A stretch of DNA of 64,000 nt, from the NCBI GenBank assembly GCA_964385635.1, contig CAYLPU010000008.1, forward strand, positions 1 through 64,000, in the 5' to 3' direction. Below are positions 32,444-41,095 of this stretch, in pieces. Position 1 is the first letter of the stretch. Each line of letters opens with the position of its first letter. The notes beneath the pieces were generated by a model. That model did not search any database, was not told the origin of the DNA, and saw only the letters and a list, made by a program, of their open reading frames with translations. The translations under genes and the position numbers were made by a program. Source of the DNA: CAYLPU01 sp964385635 (lineage in GTDB: Bacteria; Chloroflexota; Anaerolineae; B4-G1).

Positions 32444-35230
32444 ATGCACATCGATCTTACACAGGTAGACCCCGAGGAATTCGAACTGCTCTGTGAAGAC
32501 CTGCTCCAGGCTATGGGCTTCTTCATTGACGCCAAGGTCTCGCGCGGCCCCGACCTGGGCAGAGACGTCATCGCGGTTCAGACAACGACCGATCTTGCGG
32601 GTTTCTCTGAGACGCACCGCTACCTGATAGAATGCAAGCACTATGCCAAAAGCGGTAGATCAGTGCGAGAGAGAGACCTCGGCAGCCCCATTGCGCGCAT
32701 GGGCACCCATGATTGCGATCGTTACATCCTCATCACCAGTACTGTCCCCAGCGAACAAGCGCGCAAGCAACTCGCCAAAGTTACCAGTACTGTGCCCTAC
32801 TACCAGGCGACCACTTGGTCTAAGGGCGACCTGGCTCGACTGCTGGACGAGTACCCAAATGTACGCGAGCGCTATTTCCCATCTCCGCCAGCAGAACCGC
32901 CGACTCCCGTCGGTGCATTGGCCGAGACTGTCGAGCAGCTACTTACGGTTATGGGTTTCACCTGCCAGGAGCGCCGATCTACTGCTGACCGTGTGCGCCT
33001 GATTTGTACTCGAAAGGGTACACTCACCGGCCGCGTGGTTGTAGTATGCAAAGAGGGCCTAGTCGAGCGAGGCGACGTGGAATCGCTGATCGCTGAGACA
33101 AAATCGCACGAGTTGGGCGGTGCTGTGCTGGTGACCCACACTCGCATCTCTCCCGCTGCGCGGGAATTGGCTGCCAAAACCGGGGACACGGTGCGGGCTT
33201 TCACACTGGACGAGTTCTACCGCGAGTTGATTGACTTCGAGCCCTACGTCCGCGCGATGGTGGACAGCTACGAGAAGAGCGAACTCAGTTCCTGCTACGT
33301 AGACCTGGGGTGTCAGAGCAGTGATAAGAGCATCTACAAACCGATGGATGAGTACGTGGACAACTGGCTGGACGACCCAGCCCGCAACCACATCTCTATC
33401 CTTGGTGATTATGGCACAGGCAAGACCTCCTTCTGTCGCCAATACGCGGCCAGACTGGGACGCCGCTGGTTGGCTGATCCTGACCGGAACCGTATACCCA
33501 TTCTCATCTCGCTGCGCGACTACGCCAAGTCCATGAACCTGGGGCAACTCATCACTGATTTCCTGGTAAACCGGTACTCTATTCCAGCCGGGTACGAGGC
33601 ATTCCGTCGGTTCAATGCCGCTGGCAAACTAGTGCTCCTGTTCGACGGTTTTGATGAAATGGCGCAAAAGGTAGACGACCAGACCACCGTGAACAATTTC
33701 GAGGAGCTAGCCCGGGCAGTGGAAGCCAACAGCAAGGTGGTCCTCACTTGTCGCATGTCCTACTTCCGAACCAGCGAGGAGGCCCAGAGGTTGCTTTCCC
33801 AGCGAGGGCAGCAACTGTTGGCGTATGCTCAAAGTCCACCGGAGCAAGTGGCGATTGACCTGACCAACCGGCCTAATTTTGAGATTGTGCGCTTACTGCC
33901 CTTTGACCAACAAGACATCCAGTTTGTGCTGCGAGCGCGCTACCCGAACAAGTGGAGACAATACTGGCAGGAGATCAAGAGCACTTACAACCTGGCAGAA
34001 CTGGCACAGAGGCCGGTGCTCCTGGATATGATCGCTCACTCTCTCCCTGAACTGAAGCCCATGCACGCGATCAACGCAGCCCGGCTGTACGAGAGCTACA
34101 CCGACATGTGGCTGTTGCGCGACGAGGAAAAGGGTCGCACACTCATCACTCGTGAGGACAAGCGTCTGTTCATGCAAGAACTGGCCCTGGAGATGCTGCG
34201 TCGCGACGAGTTGAGTATTCACTACGCGCGGCTGCCGGAACGTATCCGTAAGTATTACAAGTTGGAGAGAGCGCACGAGGTTGACTACTTTGATCACGAC
34301 ATACGCACCTGCTCGTTCCTGAAACGCGACGATGAGGGAGACTATCACTTCGTGCATAGGAGCTTCCAGGAATTCTTCGTGGCCCAATGGCTGGCACCCA
34401 GGCTGCTGGATGGCAGCGCGCCAGAAACGCGCATCAACGAAGAGATACGAGGCTTTGTACATGGTCTGCTGACGGAAGCCGATTGGCCTCCATCGTTACC
34501 GACGGGGGTGAAGGTCCCGGAAGGGATGGTTTGGGTGCCGCCAGGTCCGTTCATTATGGGGTCAGAGAACGAAGAGGGCATATGGGTAATCATGTTGGAG
34601 GAAGGCTTCTTCGTCACCCGCACGCCGGTGACCAACGATGAGTTTGCACGTTTCGTGGAGGCCACGGGATATGTAACCACAGCGGAGAAAGAAGGAGGAT
34701 TAGATCCTGAAACGCTCCGACCCATAATAGGCTTCGACTGGCGTCACCCCGATGGCCCCAGCAGCAGCAGCGAAGACCGTATGGACCATCCGGTCGTGCA
34801 GGTAAGCTGGCAGGATGCTATGGCGTACGCAGAGTGGGCCGGCGGGAGACTGCTCGCCGAGCAAGAGTGGGAGAAGGCGGCTCGTGGCATTGATGGACGT
34901 ATCTATCCCTGGGGAGATGACCCAGACGCTGCCCTGTGCAATACCCGTGAAAGCGGCATACGCACAACTACCCCGGTCGGCCGGTATTCGCCGGACGGTG
35001 ACAGCCCCTGTGGGTGTGCGGATATGGCGGGAAACGTATGGGAGTGGACAAGGAGCGAGTGGCAGTCGGATAGTGGGCGCGGAGTATTGCAGGGAGGTTC
35101 CTCAAACAACTCTATGGACAGTGCCCCCGCCGCATGCCGCATTAGAATCAGCCCAGATCACCGCAACAGGGACGTTGGATTTCGGGTGGCGGTGACGGCT
35201 CAGACTGTTTTCCGCGGCAACCGGGGGTAG
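32444..35230 (+). CDS. Mrr-type nuclease, NACHT NTPase and FGE-sulfatase domain protein (candidate antiphage STAND)
   Basis: A 928-aa protein. Residues 1-140 form a restriction-endonuclease-like domain (GPDLGRDVIAVQ, then YLIECKHYAK with the ExK-type motif). A second, degenerate Mrr-like segment spans 150-270. The NACHT domain has Walker A ILGDYGTGKTSF (about 321-332) and Walker B LVLLFDGFDEM (about 396-406). Residues 690-925 are a formylglycine-generating-enzyme/sulfatase-modifying fold (VPEGMVWVPPGPFIMGS, NVWEWT, DVGFRVA). This effector-NTPase-sensor order matches bacterial NACHT/Avs-like defence proteins that cut nucleic acid on sensing phage, with the C-terminal domain as probable sensor. 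The assignment to defence is inferred. Confidence 0.88.
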   Translation: MHIDLTQVDPEEFELLCEDLLQAMGFFIDAKVSRGPDLGRDVIAVQTTTDLAGFSETHRYLIECKHYAKSGRSVRERDLGSPIARMGTHDCDRYILITSTVPSEQARKQLAKVTSTVPYYQATTWSKGDLARLLDEYPNVRERYFPSPPAEPPTPVGALAETVEQLLTVMGFTCQERRSTADRVRLICTRKGTLTGRVVVVCKEGLVERGDVESLIAETKSHELGGAVLVTHTRISPAARELAAKTGDTVRAFTLDEFYRELIDFEPYVRAMVDSYEKSELSSCYVDLGCQSSDKSIYKPMDEYVDNWLDDPARNHISILGDYGTGKTSFCRQYAARLGRRWLADPDRNRIPILISLRDYAKSMNLGQLITDFLVNRYSIPAGYEAFRRFNAAGKLVLLFDGFDEMAQKVDDQTTVNNFEELARAVEANSKVVLTCRMSYFRTSEEAQRLLSQRGQQLLAYAQSPPEQVAIDLTNRPNFEIVRLLPFDQQDIQFVLRARYPNKWRQYWQEIKSTYNLAELAQRPVLLDMIAHSLPELKPMHAINAARLYESYTDMWLLRDEEKGRTLITREDKRLFMQELALEMLRRDELSIHYARLPERIRKYYKLERAHEVDYFDHDIRTCSFLKRDDEGDYHFVHRSFQEFFVAQWLAPRLLDGSAPETRINEEIRGFVHGLLTEADWPPSLPTGVKVPEGMVWVPPGPFIMGSENEEGIWVIMLEEGFFVTRTPVTNDEFARFVEATGYVTTAEKEGGLDPETLRPIIGFDWRHPDGPSSSSEDRMDHPVVQVSWQDAMAYAEWAGGRLLAEQEWEKAARGIDGRIYPWGDDPDAALCNTRESGIRTTTPVGRYSPDGDSPCGCADMAGNVWEWTRSEWQSDSGRGVLQGGSSNNSMDSAPAACRIRISPDHRNRDVGFRVAVTAQTVFRGNRG

Positions 35231-35341
35231 ATCAGAAACCGGGTTTTTGAGGCTCCACAAGAAACTGGGGTTTGACAGATGAGAAACCGGGTTTTTTCAG
35301 AAAAAACCCGGTTTCTTTCCCCGAATTTTTAAGAAGATACG
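35226..35341. mobile_element. Copy of the AAACCGGGTTTTTT element, inverted
   Basis: Nearly identical, in reverse orientation, to 15670-15760 over about 80 bp: one GTATCTTCTTAA-type end (AAGAAGATAC at 35332-35341), then the AGAAACCGGGTTTTTTC hairpin. The other end is extended by a third AAACCGGGTTTTTG core that matches the copy at 283-385. The hairpin may end transcription from both flanking convergent genes. Confidence 0.7.
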
Positions 35342-35342
35342 C

Positions 35343-36167
35343 TTACTTCCAGTCTACCGGCTTCTGGAAGACGACAACATATTCGTGTTTGAAGATGTAG
35401 TACCCGCCAGCTAGTGCCCGGTAGCGCCACAGGTTGCTATTGCGCCCCTTGCCCCTTTCATTGCCGGTGATGTTCTTGACCACGATAGCCTTTGGGCGAA
35501 AGCCGGCCCGCTGCATCCGCTCCAGGCAGTAGAGGCCCAGAGGTATCAGTTCGCCTTTGGTGTACTTGTCGCCGATGACCAGCACGGCGAATCTGCCCGG
35601 TTCCAGCAGGTCGAAGCCGTGACTGGCGACGGTCTCGAAGAGGTCGAGGAAGGCATCCAGAGTGGTGGCGTTGGAGAGGTCTTCCGGCAGGTCGCTAAAG
35701 CGCAGAATGTCGTGGTAGGGCGGGTGGAGCACCAGCAGTTGAACGTGCCCGGTGCCCATTGAGACCAGCGCCTCCCGCACGCGGGCCACTGTCTCCGCGC
35801 GGGTGGAGTCGCCCTGGAGAATATGGATGCGGTCGTCGAGCAGGGCAGGGCGGATCTTGGCCCGCACGGTTTCTACCAGGTCGGGCTTCAGTTCGACGCC
35901 GACCAGCCTCCGGTTCAGCCGCACGGCCTCAATGGCCGAGGTTCCCGAGCCGAGGAAGAGGTCGAGAACGACGTCGTCTTCCTTTGTGTAGCGCAGGTAA
36001 GTCTGGGTGGCGATCTGGGGGACGAAGTTGCCGTGGTAGTCGAGCCGGTGACCGCCGGTGCGGTCACGGGCCTCGATCAGCCACAGGCTGTCGGTCCAGA
36101 CGTGGTCGTACTCCCGCCAGCGGTTGAGGTCGATGTCGGAGTAGGGCAGGGTTTTGGAAGCGCTCAC
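35343..36167 (-). CDS. Site-specific DNA methyltransferase
   Basis: A 274-aa amino-methyltransferase. Motif I is VVLDLFLGSGTSAIEA (about residues 85-100), and the catalytic motif IV is LVLHPPYHD, an (S/D/N)PPY variant used by N4-cytosine or N6-adenine methylases. No cognate restriction enzyme is intact next to it; the short frame at 36164-36415 may be a remnant. The start is GTG at 36167, overlapping that frame (GTGA), with AAGGA upstream. It may protect DNA or act as an orphan epigenetic methylase. Confidence 0.85.
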   Translation of the reverse strand: MSASKTLPYSDIDLNRWREYDHVWTDSLWLIEARDRTGGHRLDYHGNFVPQIATQTYLRYTKEDDVVLDLFLGSGTSAIEAVRLNRRLVGVELKPDLVETVRAKIRPALLDDRIHILQGDSTRAETVARVREALVSMGTGHVQLLVLHPPYHDILRFSDLPEDLSNATTLDAFLDLFETVASHGFDLLEPGRFAVLVIGDKYTKGELIPLGLYCLERMQRAGFRPKAIVVKNITGNERGKGRNSNLWRYRALAGGYYIFKHEYVVVFQKPVDWK

Positions 36168-36415
36168 ATCTTCGTCCTTTTCACGATTTCGTCGAAGATA
36201 TCGGTTCCTCTCTTGCCGCTTTTCCCACTCACGGCCACCCCCAGGTCACGCCGAAAGCCGTGTGACAGGTCGTCCCCCGTGGCGTGGCGGGTGAGGGCCA
36301 GGGCACGGACACCGTTACCGATGGCGTAGCGAGGCTCGTGCCGGTCCAGGTCGTCGAAGAAGAAGGTGCAACCCGTAGAGACACTACCACACGTTCTCAG
36401 CATAAACGCCATCAC
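36164..36415 (-). CDS. Short hypothetical, possibly truncated partner of the methyltransferase
   Basis: An 83-aa frame with HEPRYAIGNGVRALALTRHA and KSGKRGTDIFDEIVKRTKM at the C-terminus. It reads like the end of a larger protein rather than a complete domain. It overlaps the 3' end of the CHAT gene by 32 bp and is coupled to the methyltransferase by a 4-bp overlap. A truncated restriction endonuclease is possible but unproven. Confidence 0.4.
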   Translation of the reverse strand: MMAFMLRTCGSVSTGCTFFFDDLDRHEPRYAIGNGVRALALTRHATGDDLSHGFRRDLGVAVSGKSGKRGTDIFDEIVKRTKM

Positions 36416-37922
36416 CTCTCACAACGAAGCTATCCTCATATCGAAGCAGAAACCAAGTACGCCATTTGTCGGGATGTTCCAAGCTTTCATCTCCCTTTCC
36501 GGTCACGGTATAGCCTGCTCTGCGAAGACAGGCAGCTACCCTTGCCCGATCCGCAAAGTTGGATAGCATATAGTGCTTGAAGGACTCTCCCGCTTCTAGC
36601 CTTGCCGTAAGCGAAAAAGTGCCAGGCATGTCCGTTTGTCGGTATCTCAGCGCAGGATCTGCAGTCCAGTCACTCATCGGACCGGTCAGATAGATATCGG
36701 CGCCGACTTCTTCAAGACCAGGAATTTGCAGAACCAGGGTCCTTTCACGAATCTCCCCAAGCTCTGGCTCATCGGACATGATTGGGAGTTCTCTTGCTCG
36801 TGCCCGCGGTATTTGGATGTCGAACAGAATCCCGTCAGGAGCTCGCATGTAGAGCACCGGAGTGGCCCATTCCACCGACCCTGTCTCCGAATAGACTGCC
36901 TTTCTCCCTTCCGACACCGCAGCATCTACTGGACATCCGTCAGCCAGGGCCTTGTAGAACTCACTGGAAAACCAGTACGCGGCATTCCCTGTGATTGCGA
37001 ATTGCATCGCCACTACAGCCGGGATGCCTGCCCGAACCAAGCCCATTGCAACGCCCGTAAAAGCATCAGTCTTGGCGAGTTGTGCGCCCTCACAGGCATT
37101 GAGGAATACGAGCCGGATCGAGGGTTCATCACCAATGATCACTTTAATCCGATCACCCGTCACTGGCCTACTTACGCCCACATCGTCCTCAAACAGGAGG
37201 AGACCTTCTTCGGTCCGCTCATCAAATTTTCCGTGCCCAATGAAATGCAAAGCATGAAACTTGGTCTTGCGAAGACAGGAACGCAGCTGGGCAAGTGTAT
37301 CATGGCCCTCAACGATCTCAAAGTCCACCAGTCGATTGCGTTGGAGGGGTAACAGGGCCTTGTAAATACGCCGTCTTTCTTCGCGCAGTCCTGGAACGGG
37401 GCTATCTTCCGGGCTCGCAATCAGGATGAGAATTCGTAGAGGAGGTTGTATCTGCAGCGGTTTCGGAGGTCTGGGCAACGGGATATAGCGGACGACAGGA
37501 GTGCTCTTGCTCAGAGCAATAAAATCTCCATATTCAGAATCATATAAAAGCTCCCACGGCAAACCCAGAAGCCCAGTGGCCCTCGGGTCAATACGGAGCT
37601 TGAATCGGAGTCCCTTGCCCGCCTGCTCTGCCATACTCAAGCCGCGCCAATAGTTCTCTTTCATCTTTCGCGGGAGTGCATCGAAGAGTACGGCACCGAC
37701 TGTCTGGGCCAGTTGAATTTCTGGACTGACCCTTCTCGTCAACCCCCGTCCCAGTATTGCTTCCCCAATCTTCGATTTGGCAGAACTGAGTTGATCCTCA
37801 TCAAGTACCAGGAGAGCTTGAAGAGCGTTGCCAGCAGGTCCACTGGCCGAGATATGGTAGCCCTTGCCCTCCTCCCGCAATTCGAGGCGAATCTCAAAGT
37901 CTAGGAATTCTATACTTGCCAT
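36384..37922 (-). CDS. CHAT-domain protease-like protein with C-terminal Ig-like domain
   Basis: A 512-aa protein. The central CHAT (caspase-fold) domain shows the catalytic His in HALHFIGHGKFD (about residues 222-233) and the catalytic Cys in VFLNACEGAQ (about 277). An N-terminal region of about 150 residues precedes it, and a C-terminal domain (VGADIYLTGPMSDWTADP) resembles the E-set/CBM48-CBM20 carbohydrate-binding fold. CHAT proteases process partners in several bacterial defence and cell-death systems (for example gasdermins and TPR-CHAT). The start at 37922 has GGAGGT upstream and overlaps the end of the GH15 gene by 13 bp, so it may be part of the glycogen operon. Confidence 0.83.
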   Translation of the reverse strand: MASIEFLDFEIRLELREEGKGYHISASGPAGNALQALLVLDEDQLSSAKSKIGEAILGRGLTRRVSPEIQLAQTVGAVLFDALPRKMKENYWRGLSMAEQAGKGLRFKLRIDPRATGLLGLPWELLYDSEYGDFIALSKSTPVVRYIPLPRPPKPLQIQPPLRILILIASPEDSPVPGLREERRRIYKALLPLQRNRLVDFEIVEGHDTLAQLRSCLRKTKFHALHFIGHGKFDERTEEGLLLFEDDVGVSRPVTGDRIKVIIGDEPSIRLVFLNACEGAQLAKTDAFTGVAMGLVRAGIPAVVAMQFAITGNAAYWFSSEFYKALADGCPVDAAVSEGRKAVYSETGSVEWATPVLYMRAPDGILFDIQIPRARARELPIMSDEPELGEIRERTLVLQIPGLEEVGADIYLTGPMSDWTADPALRYRQTDMPGTFSLTARLEAGESFKHYMLSNFADRARVAACLRRAGYTVTGKGDESLEHPDKWRTWFLLRYEDSFVVRGDGVYAENVW

Positions 37923-39937
37923 TTGCGACCTCCATACCGCTCCCAAACGACGCTCGGCCTATCAGCGATGTCATCCATCATTATGGACTTGAGTAGAACA
38001 ATGTACTCTCCATGACTCCAAACAAGAGGGGTCGCTGAGCCGGTTCCTTCGCCGGTATCCTCCCATACCTGCTCAGGCAACATCCCGCCGGCATTGGCAA
38101 ACCTAGCCATTGTTTCCAGGTACAGCCTGGCTTCGTTGATACGACCCCGCGCCAACTCATACATGCCACGCTCACCAGTGAGTAGTGTCCATAGGCGGCC
38201 TTGGCCGGGGATGCCACCGCCACGGGTCGTTTCGCCGTACCTATCAGAGTTGTATCGGTACCAACTGGGCCCACGCGGTGTCTCAACCTTGAGCATTTGA
38301 TCGAGTTTCGACAGCGATTCGAGGATACTGGGATCATCCGCGGATTTCACCCCTAGCCGCACCAACTCCAGAAAACTGGGGTCCACAATGGCTCGCTGAT
38401 CATGCAGGCCGCCACCATTTGCGATTTGGATAGTCTGCTCGGCATTAGGATCACCCTCCTGCGAGATACGTAAATAGTATCGGCCGTCGTCGAGCAAGCC
38501 ATTGGTCGTAAAACACCATTCCTCAACCCTTTGCTCCCATTCGTCGGCGACCTGGAGATAGCGGTCCGCACTTTCCAGATCGCTGGCTCGTTGGGCCAGA
38601 TCGGCTGCACACACCAAGGCAGCGATCTCAGCGGCTATGGTGGCCGGCGAGTAACCGCTGTTCTCTTCCCACCGTTCCTGGGGGGTAGCCGGTCCGTGCT
38701 GTACGATGTAGTCAGCGGCGGGCTTAACCAGGCTGTGATAACGATCCGTTGCCTCCAACCACCAAGCCAAGATAATCGGATCGGCTACCTCATCCATCTG
38801 AATCGACGGCCAGTAAGGAGTTCCATCCACCCGCGCGTTTTGAGGGAAACTACCATCTGGCTTTTGTAGTACTTCATCCAAGTAATGCAGCACATCTGCC
38901 ACTGTCTGACTATCGCCTGCAGCCAGTAACGCCATAGCCGAGTGATAAAGGTCTCTGGGCCAAACGTAGCGATAGCCGGTGTACTCCTCTTCGTCTGGCC
39001 TGCGATGGCCCCAGGGCAGTGACAGTGAGGCCACAATAGCTCCTCGATGTGTCTTGTCTTCATGGGCTTTGATGATCATAGCACTAAGGTAGTAAAAGTC
39101 AGTTGCTCTGGCTTCCAGGGTGTCAAGGGACGCGCAATATCTTTGCCAACCGGCGATGTACTCCTGCTTGATTGGTTCAAAGCCGCGAGTCAGGCTGGCG
39201 TCGGCCGCGTCAATAGCCGCCTGCGCCGAAGGGCCAAACCCCAAAGCTGCTGTCCACACTTCCGTCGTTGGCAACTCCAATGTAAAGGCGATCCGGTTGT
39301 TCTCGACCCGCTCAGTTGGCCGACCATGGCCATTTGCTGCAGAGGCATCATCGGTACCAGCAAGTACGTCCCGCAGGGAGGCGTGCAACCAGTGCGGGCT
39401 TACTTTCAGGGCACAATGGATGTCTCTATCCCAGGCCAAGACAGCCCCAGCCCCTTGGTCGATGCAGCCGCTATCCTCCTCACCTGAGTTCCTGATATGC
39501 GGCATGAAGTAAAGATAGAGTCGGTAATCGGCTGGCTTACCTTGAAGGGCCTCGAAGGTCACCCGCACCAGCAGTGTATGGCGCGCCGGGTCAGTGACGA
39601 CCTCCTTGATCAGCCGGTACCGTCCTTCTTTATCGGTCGAAATCACTTGATAGGCCAACGCTCGCTTATCGAGAAGCGTGATCGTGTGGAAGCAATCTTC
39701 CGTCTCATCATGGATGCTCTCGCCGTCACTGACGAGACATGTCATCTCCTTGACATTCGCAATGTCGATGGTTGGGTACGAGACCTCGGTGATCGCGTCA
39801 TCCGCCAACGTGAACCAGACTTTCGAAGGGTTTTCTTCGGGTCCCAGTTCATAGGTGTAAGATGTGCCAACGCCCGTCTTGGCCCCGGTTGTCCACGAGG
39901 CGCTAGCTGTATCTCGCTCCCGCAAGTGCTGCCTCAT
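37910..39937 (-). CDS. Glycoside hydrolase family 15 (glucoamylase-like)
   Basis: A 675-aa enzyme that would release glucose from alpha-glucan ends by inversion. An N-terminal beta-sandwich domain (about 1-270) is followed by the (alpha/alpha)6 barrel: EEYTGYRYVWPRDLYHSAMA holds the substrate-binding Trp-Pro-Arg-Asp motif, and WEENSGYSPATIAAE and MLPEQVWEDTGEGTG hold the likely catalytic Glu pair. There is no signal peptide, so it acts in the cytoplasm on glycogen. The start at 39937 has AGGAG 8 nt upstream, 16 bp after galT. Confidence 0.9.
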   Translation of the reverse strand: MRQHLRERDTASASWTTGAKTGVGTSYTYELGPEENPSKVWFTLADDAITEVSYPTIDIANVKEMTCLVSDGESIHDETEDCFHTITLLDKRALAYQVISTDKEGRYRLIKEVVTDPARHTLLVRVTFEALQGKPADYRLYLYFMPHIRNSGEEDSGCIDQGAGAVLAWDRDIHCALKVSPHWLHASLRDVLAGTDDASAANGHGRPTERVENNRIAFTLELPTTEVWTAALGFGPSAQAAIDAADASLTRGFEPIKQEYIAGWQRYCASLDTLEARATDFYYLSAMIIKAHEDKTHRGAIVASLSLPWGHRRPDEEEYTGYRYVWPRDLYHSAMALLAAGDSQTVADVLHYLDEVLQKPDGSFPQNARVDGTPYWPSIQMDEVADPIILAWWLEATDRYHSLVKPAADYIVQHGPATPQERWEENSGYSPATIAAEIAALVCAADLAQRASDLESADRYLQVADEWEQRVEEWCFTTNGLLDDGRYYLRISQEGDPNAEQTIQIANGGGLHDQRAIVDPSFLELVRLGVKSADDPSILESLSKLDQMLKVETPRGPSWYRYNSDRYGETTRGGGIPGQGRLWTLLTGERGMYELARGRINEARLYLETMARFANAGGMLPEQVWEDTGEGTGSATPLVWSHGEYIVLLKSIMMDDIADRPSVVWERYGGRKWQV

Positions 39938-39953
39938 TCTAGTCTCTCCTAAG

Positions 39954-40991
39954 TCACAATCGAGTTTCACATACTCTTCTTATTTTGCCCTCTGTCGTCT
40001 CGACGGAACGCAAGAACTCGGCTGCCGATTCGGGCGTGACAGTATTAATCATCATTCCCGCGCCCAGTTCAAAACCAGCGGCGATAGTTAATCTAGGAAG
40101 GATCTCAACATGCCAGTGGTAGGTCTCGGTCACGTCCTCTCTGCAGGGAGCCGTATGAAGGTAGTAATTGAATGGTGGATCATTCAGCCCTCTATACAAC
40201 TTACCCAAGACGATCTTTAATGCCCTTGGTGCGCTTACCTTTTCGCTTTCGGTGATTTGCTCAAAGTTGGCGCTATGGCGCTTGGGAACGATCCACACCT
40301 CAAAGGGCAAGCGGGAGGCGTACGGGGCGAAGGCGAGGAAATGGTCATCTTCCCAAACCAGTCGCTCTCCTGTCTTTTTCTCCTGCTTGATTATGTCGCA
40401 GTAGACGCAGCAGCCATTCTCCCGCAAATAGCGGGCAGACCCGGCAAGTTCCTCGGCTACTGTTGAAGGGACTATGGGGATTGCGAACAACTGAGAATGT
40501 GGGTGTTTGCGCGAGGCTCCTGCTGGCTTGCCGTGGTTATGGACAATTAGGATGTATTTGATTAGGGGATTGTCCTTGTACGCCAAGTAACGCTCTTGGT
40601 AGGAGCGAATCACGTCGCGGATTTCCTTGTCAGATAGAGTAACTAAAGTTTGGCCATGTCCAGGGCTACTGATAAGCACTTCGCAAGAGCCAACAGCGTG
40701 TGTGCTCCTGTACATCCCTCTTTTAATGGGCGCGAGATCACCTGAAAGGGTGAAAGCAGGATAGAGATTTGGCACCACTCGCAGCAGCCAACCGGGCGCA
40801 TTTGGGAGAGACTTATGCGAGCGATAGGCCATCACCTCCGGTGGGGTCAGGTGCTCATTTCCTACGCAGAAAGGACAGGTTCCTTCTTCTACGTATTCGG
40901 CACGTTGAGCAAAATCCTCAGGGCGCTCTGCTCTCTCAGGAGCAACAACCACCCATTTCTCGGTGATTGGGTCTTGACGCAGTTCAGGCAT
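39954..40991 (-). CDS. galT: Galactose-1-phosphate uridylyltransferase family protein
   Basis: A 345-aa enzyme of the HIT superfamily. MPELRQDPITEKWVVVAPER opens it; CPFCVGNE is the first zinc motif; HPHSQ near residue 160 holds the catalytic His that forms the UMP intermediate. It interconverts galactose-1-P and glucose-1-P with UDP-sugars; in this glycogen cluster it may alternatively act as a glucose-1-P (de)nucleotidylating enzyme, as proposed for related cluster members. The start is ATG 40991. Confidence 0.92.
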   Translation of the reverse strand: MPELRQDPITEKWVVVAPERAERPEDFAQRAEYVEEGTCPFCVGNEHLTPPEVMAYRSHKSLPNAPGWLLRVVPNLYPAFTLSGDLAPIKRGMYRSTHAVGSCEVLISSPGHGQTLVTLSDKEIRDVIRSYQERYLAYKDNPLIKYILIVHNHGKPAGASRKHPHSQLFAIPIVPSTVAEELAGSARYLRENGCCVYCDIIKQEKKTGERLVWEDDHFLAFAPYASRLPFEVWIVPKRHSANFEQITESEKVSAPRALKIVLGKLYRGLNDPPFNYYLHTAPCREDVTETYHWHVEILPRLTIAAGFELGAGMMINTVTPESAAEFLRSVETTEGKIRRVCETRL

Positions 40992-41095
40992 TCTACCACC
41001 TTAAATCACCCGCTCAGTCTTGGCTGCCTCTCACAGCTTGATATGTTGGGGCCATATGAGGAGCAAGGTACTAAAGCGCGTGGCCGAGGTACGAA

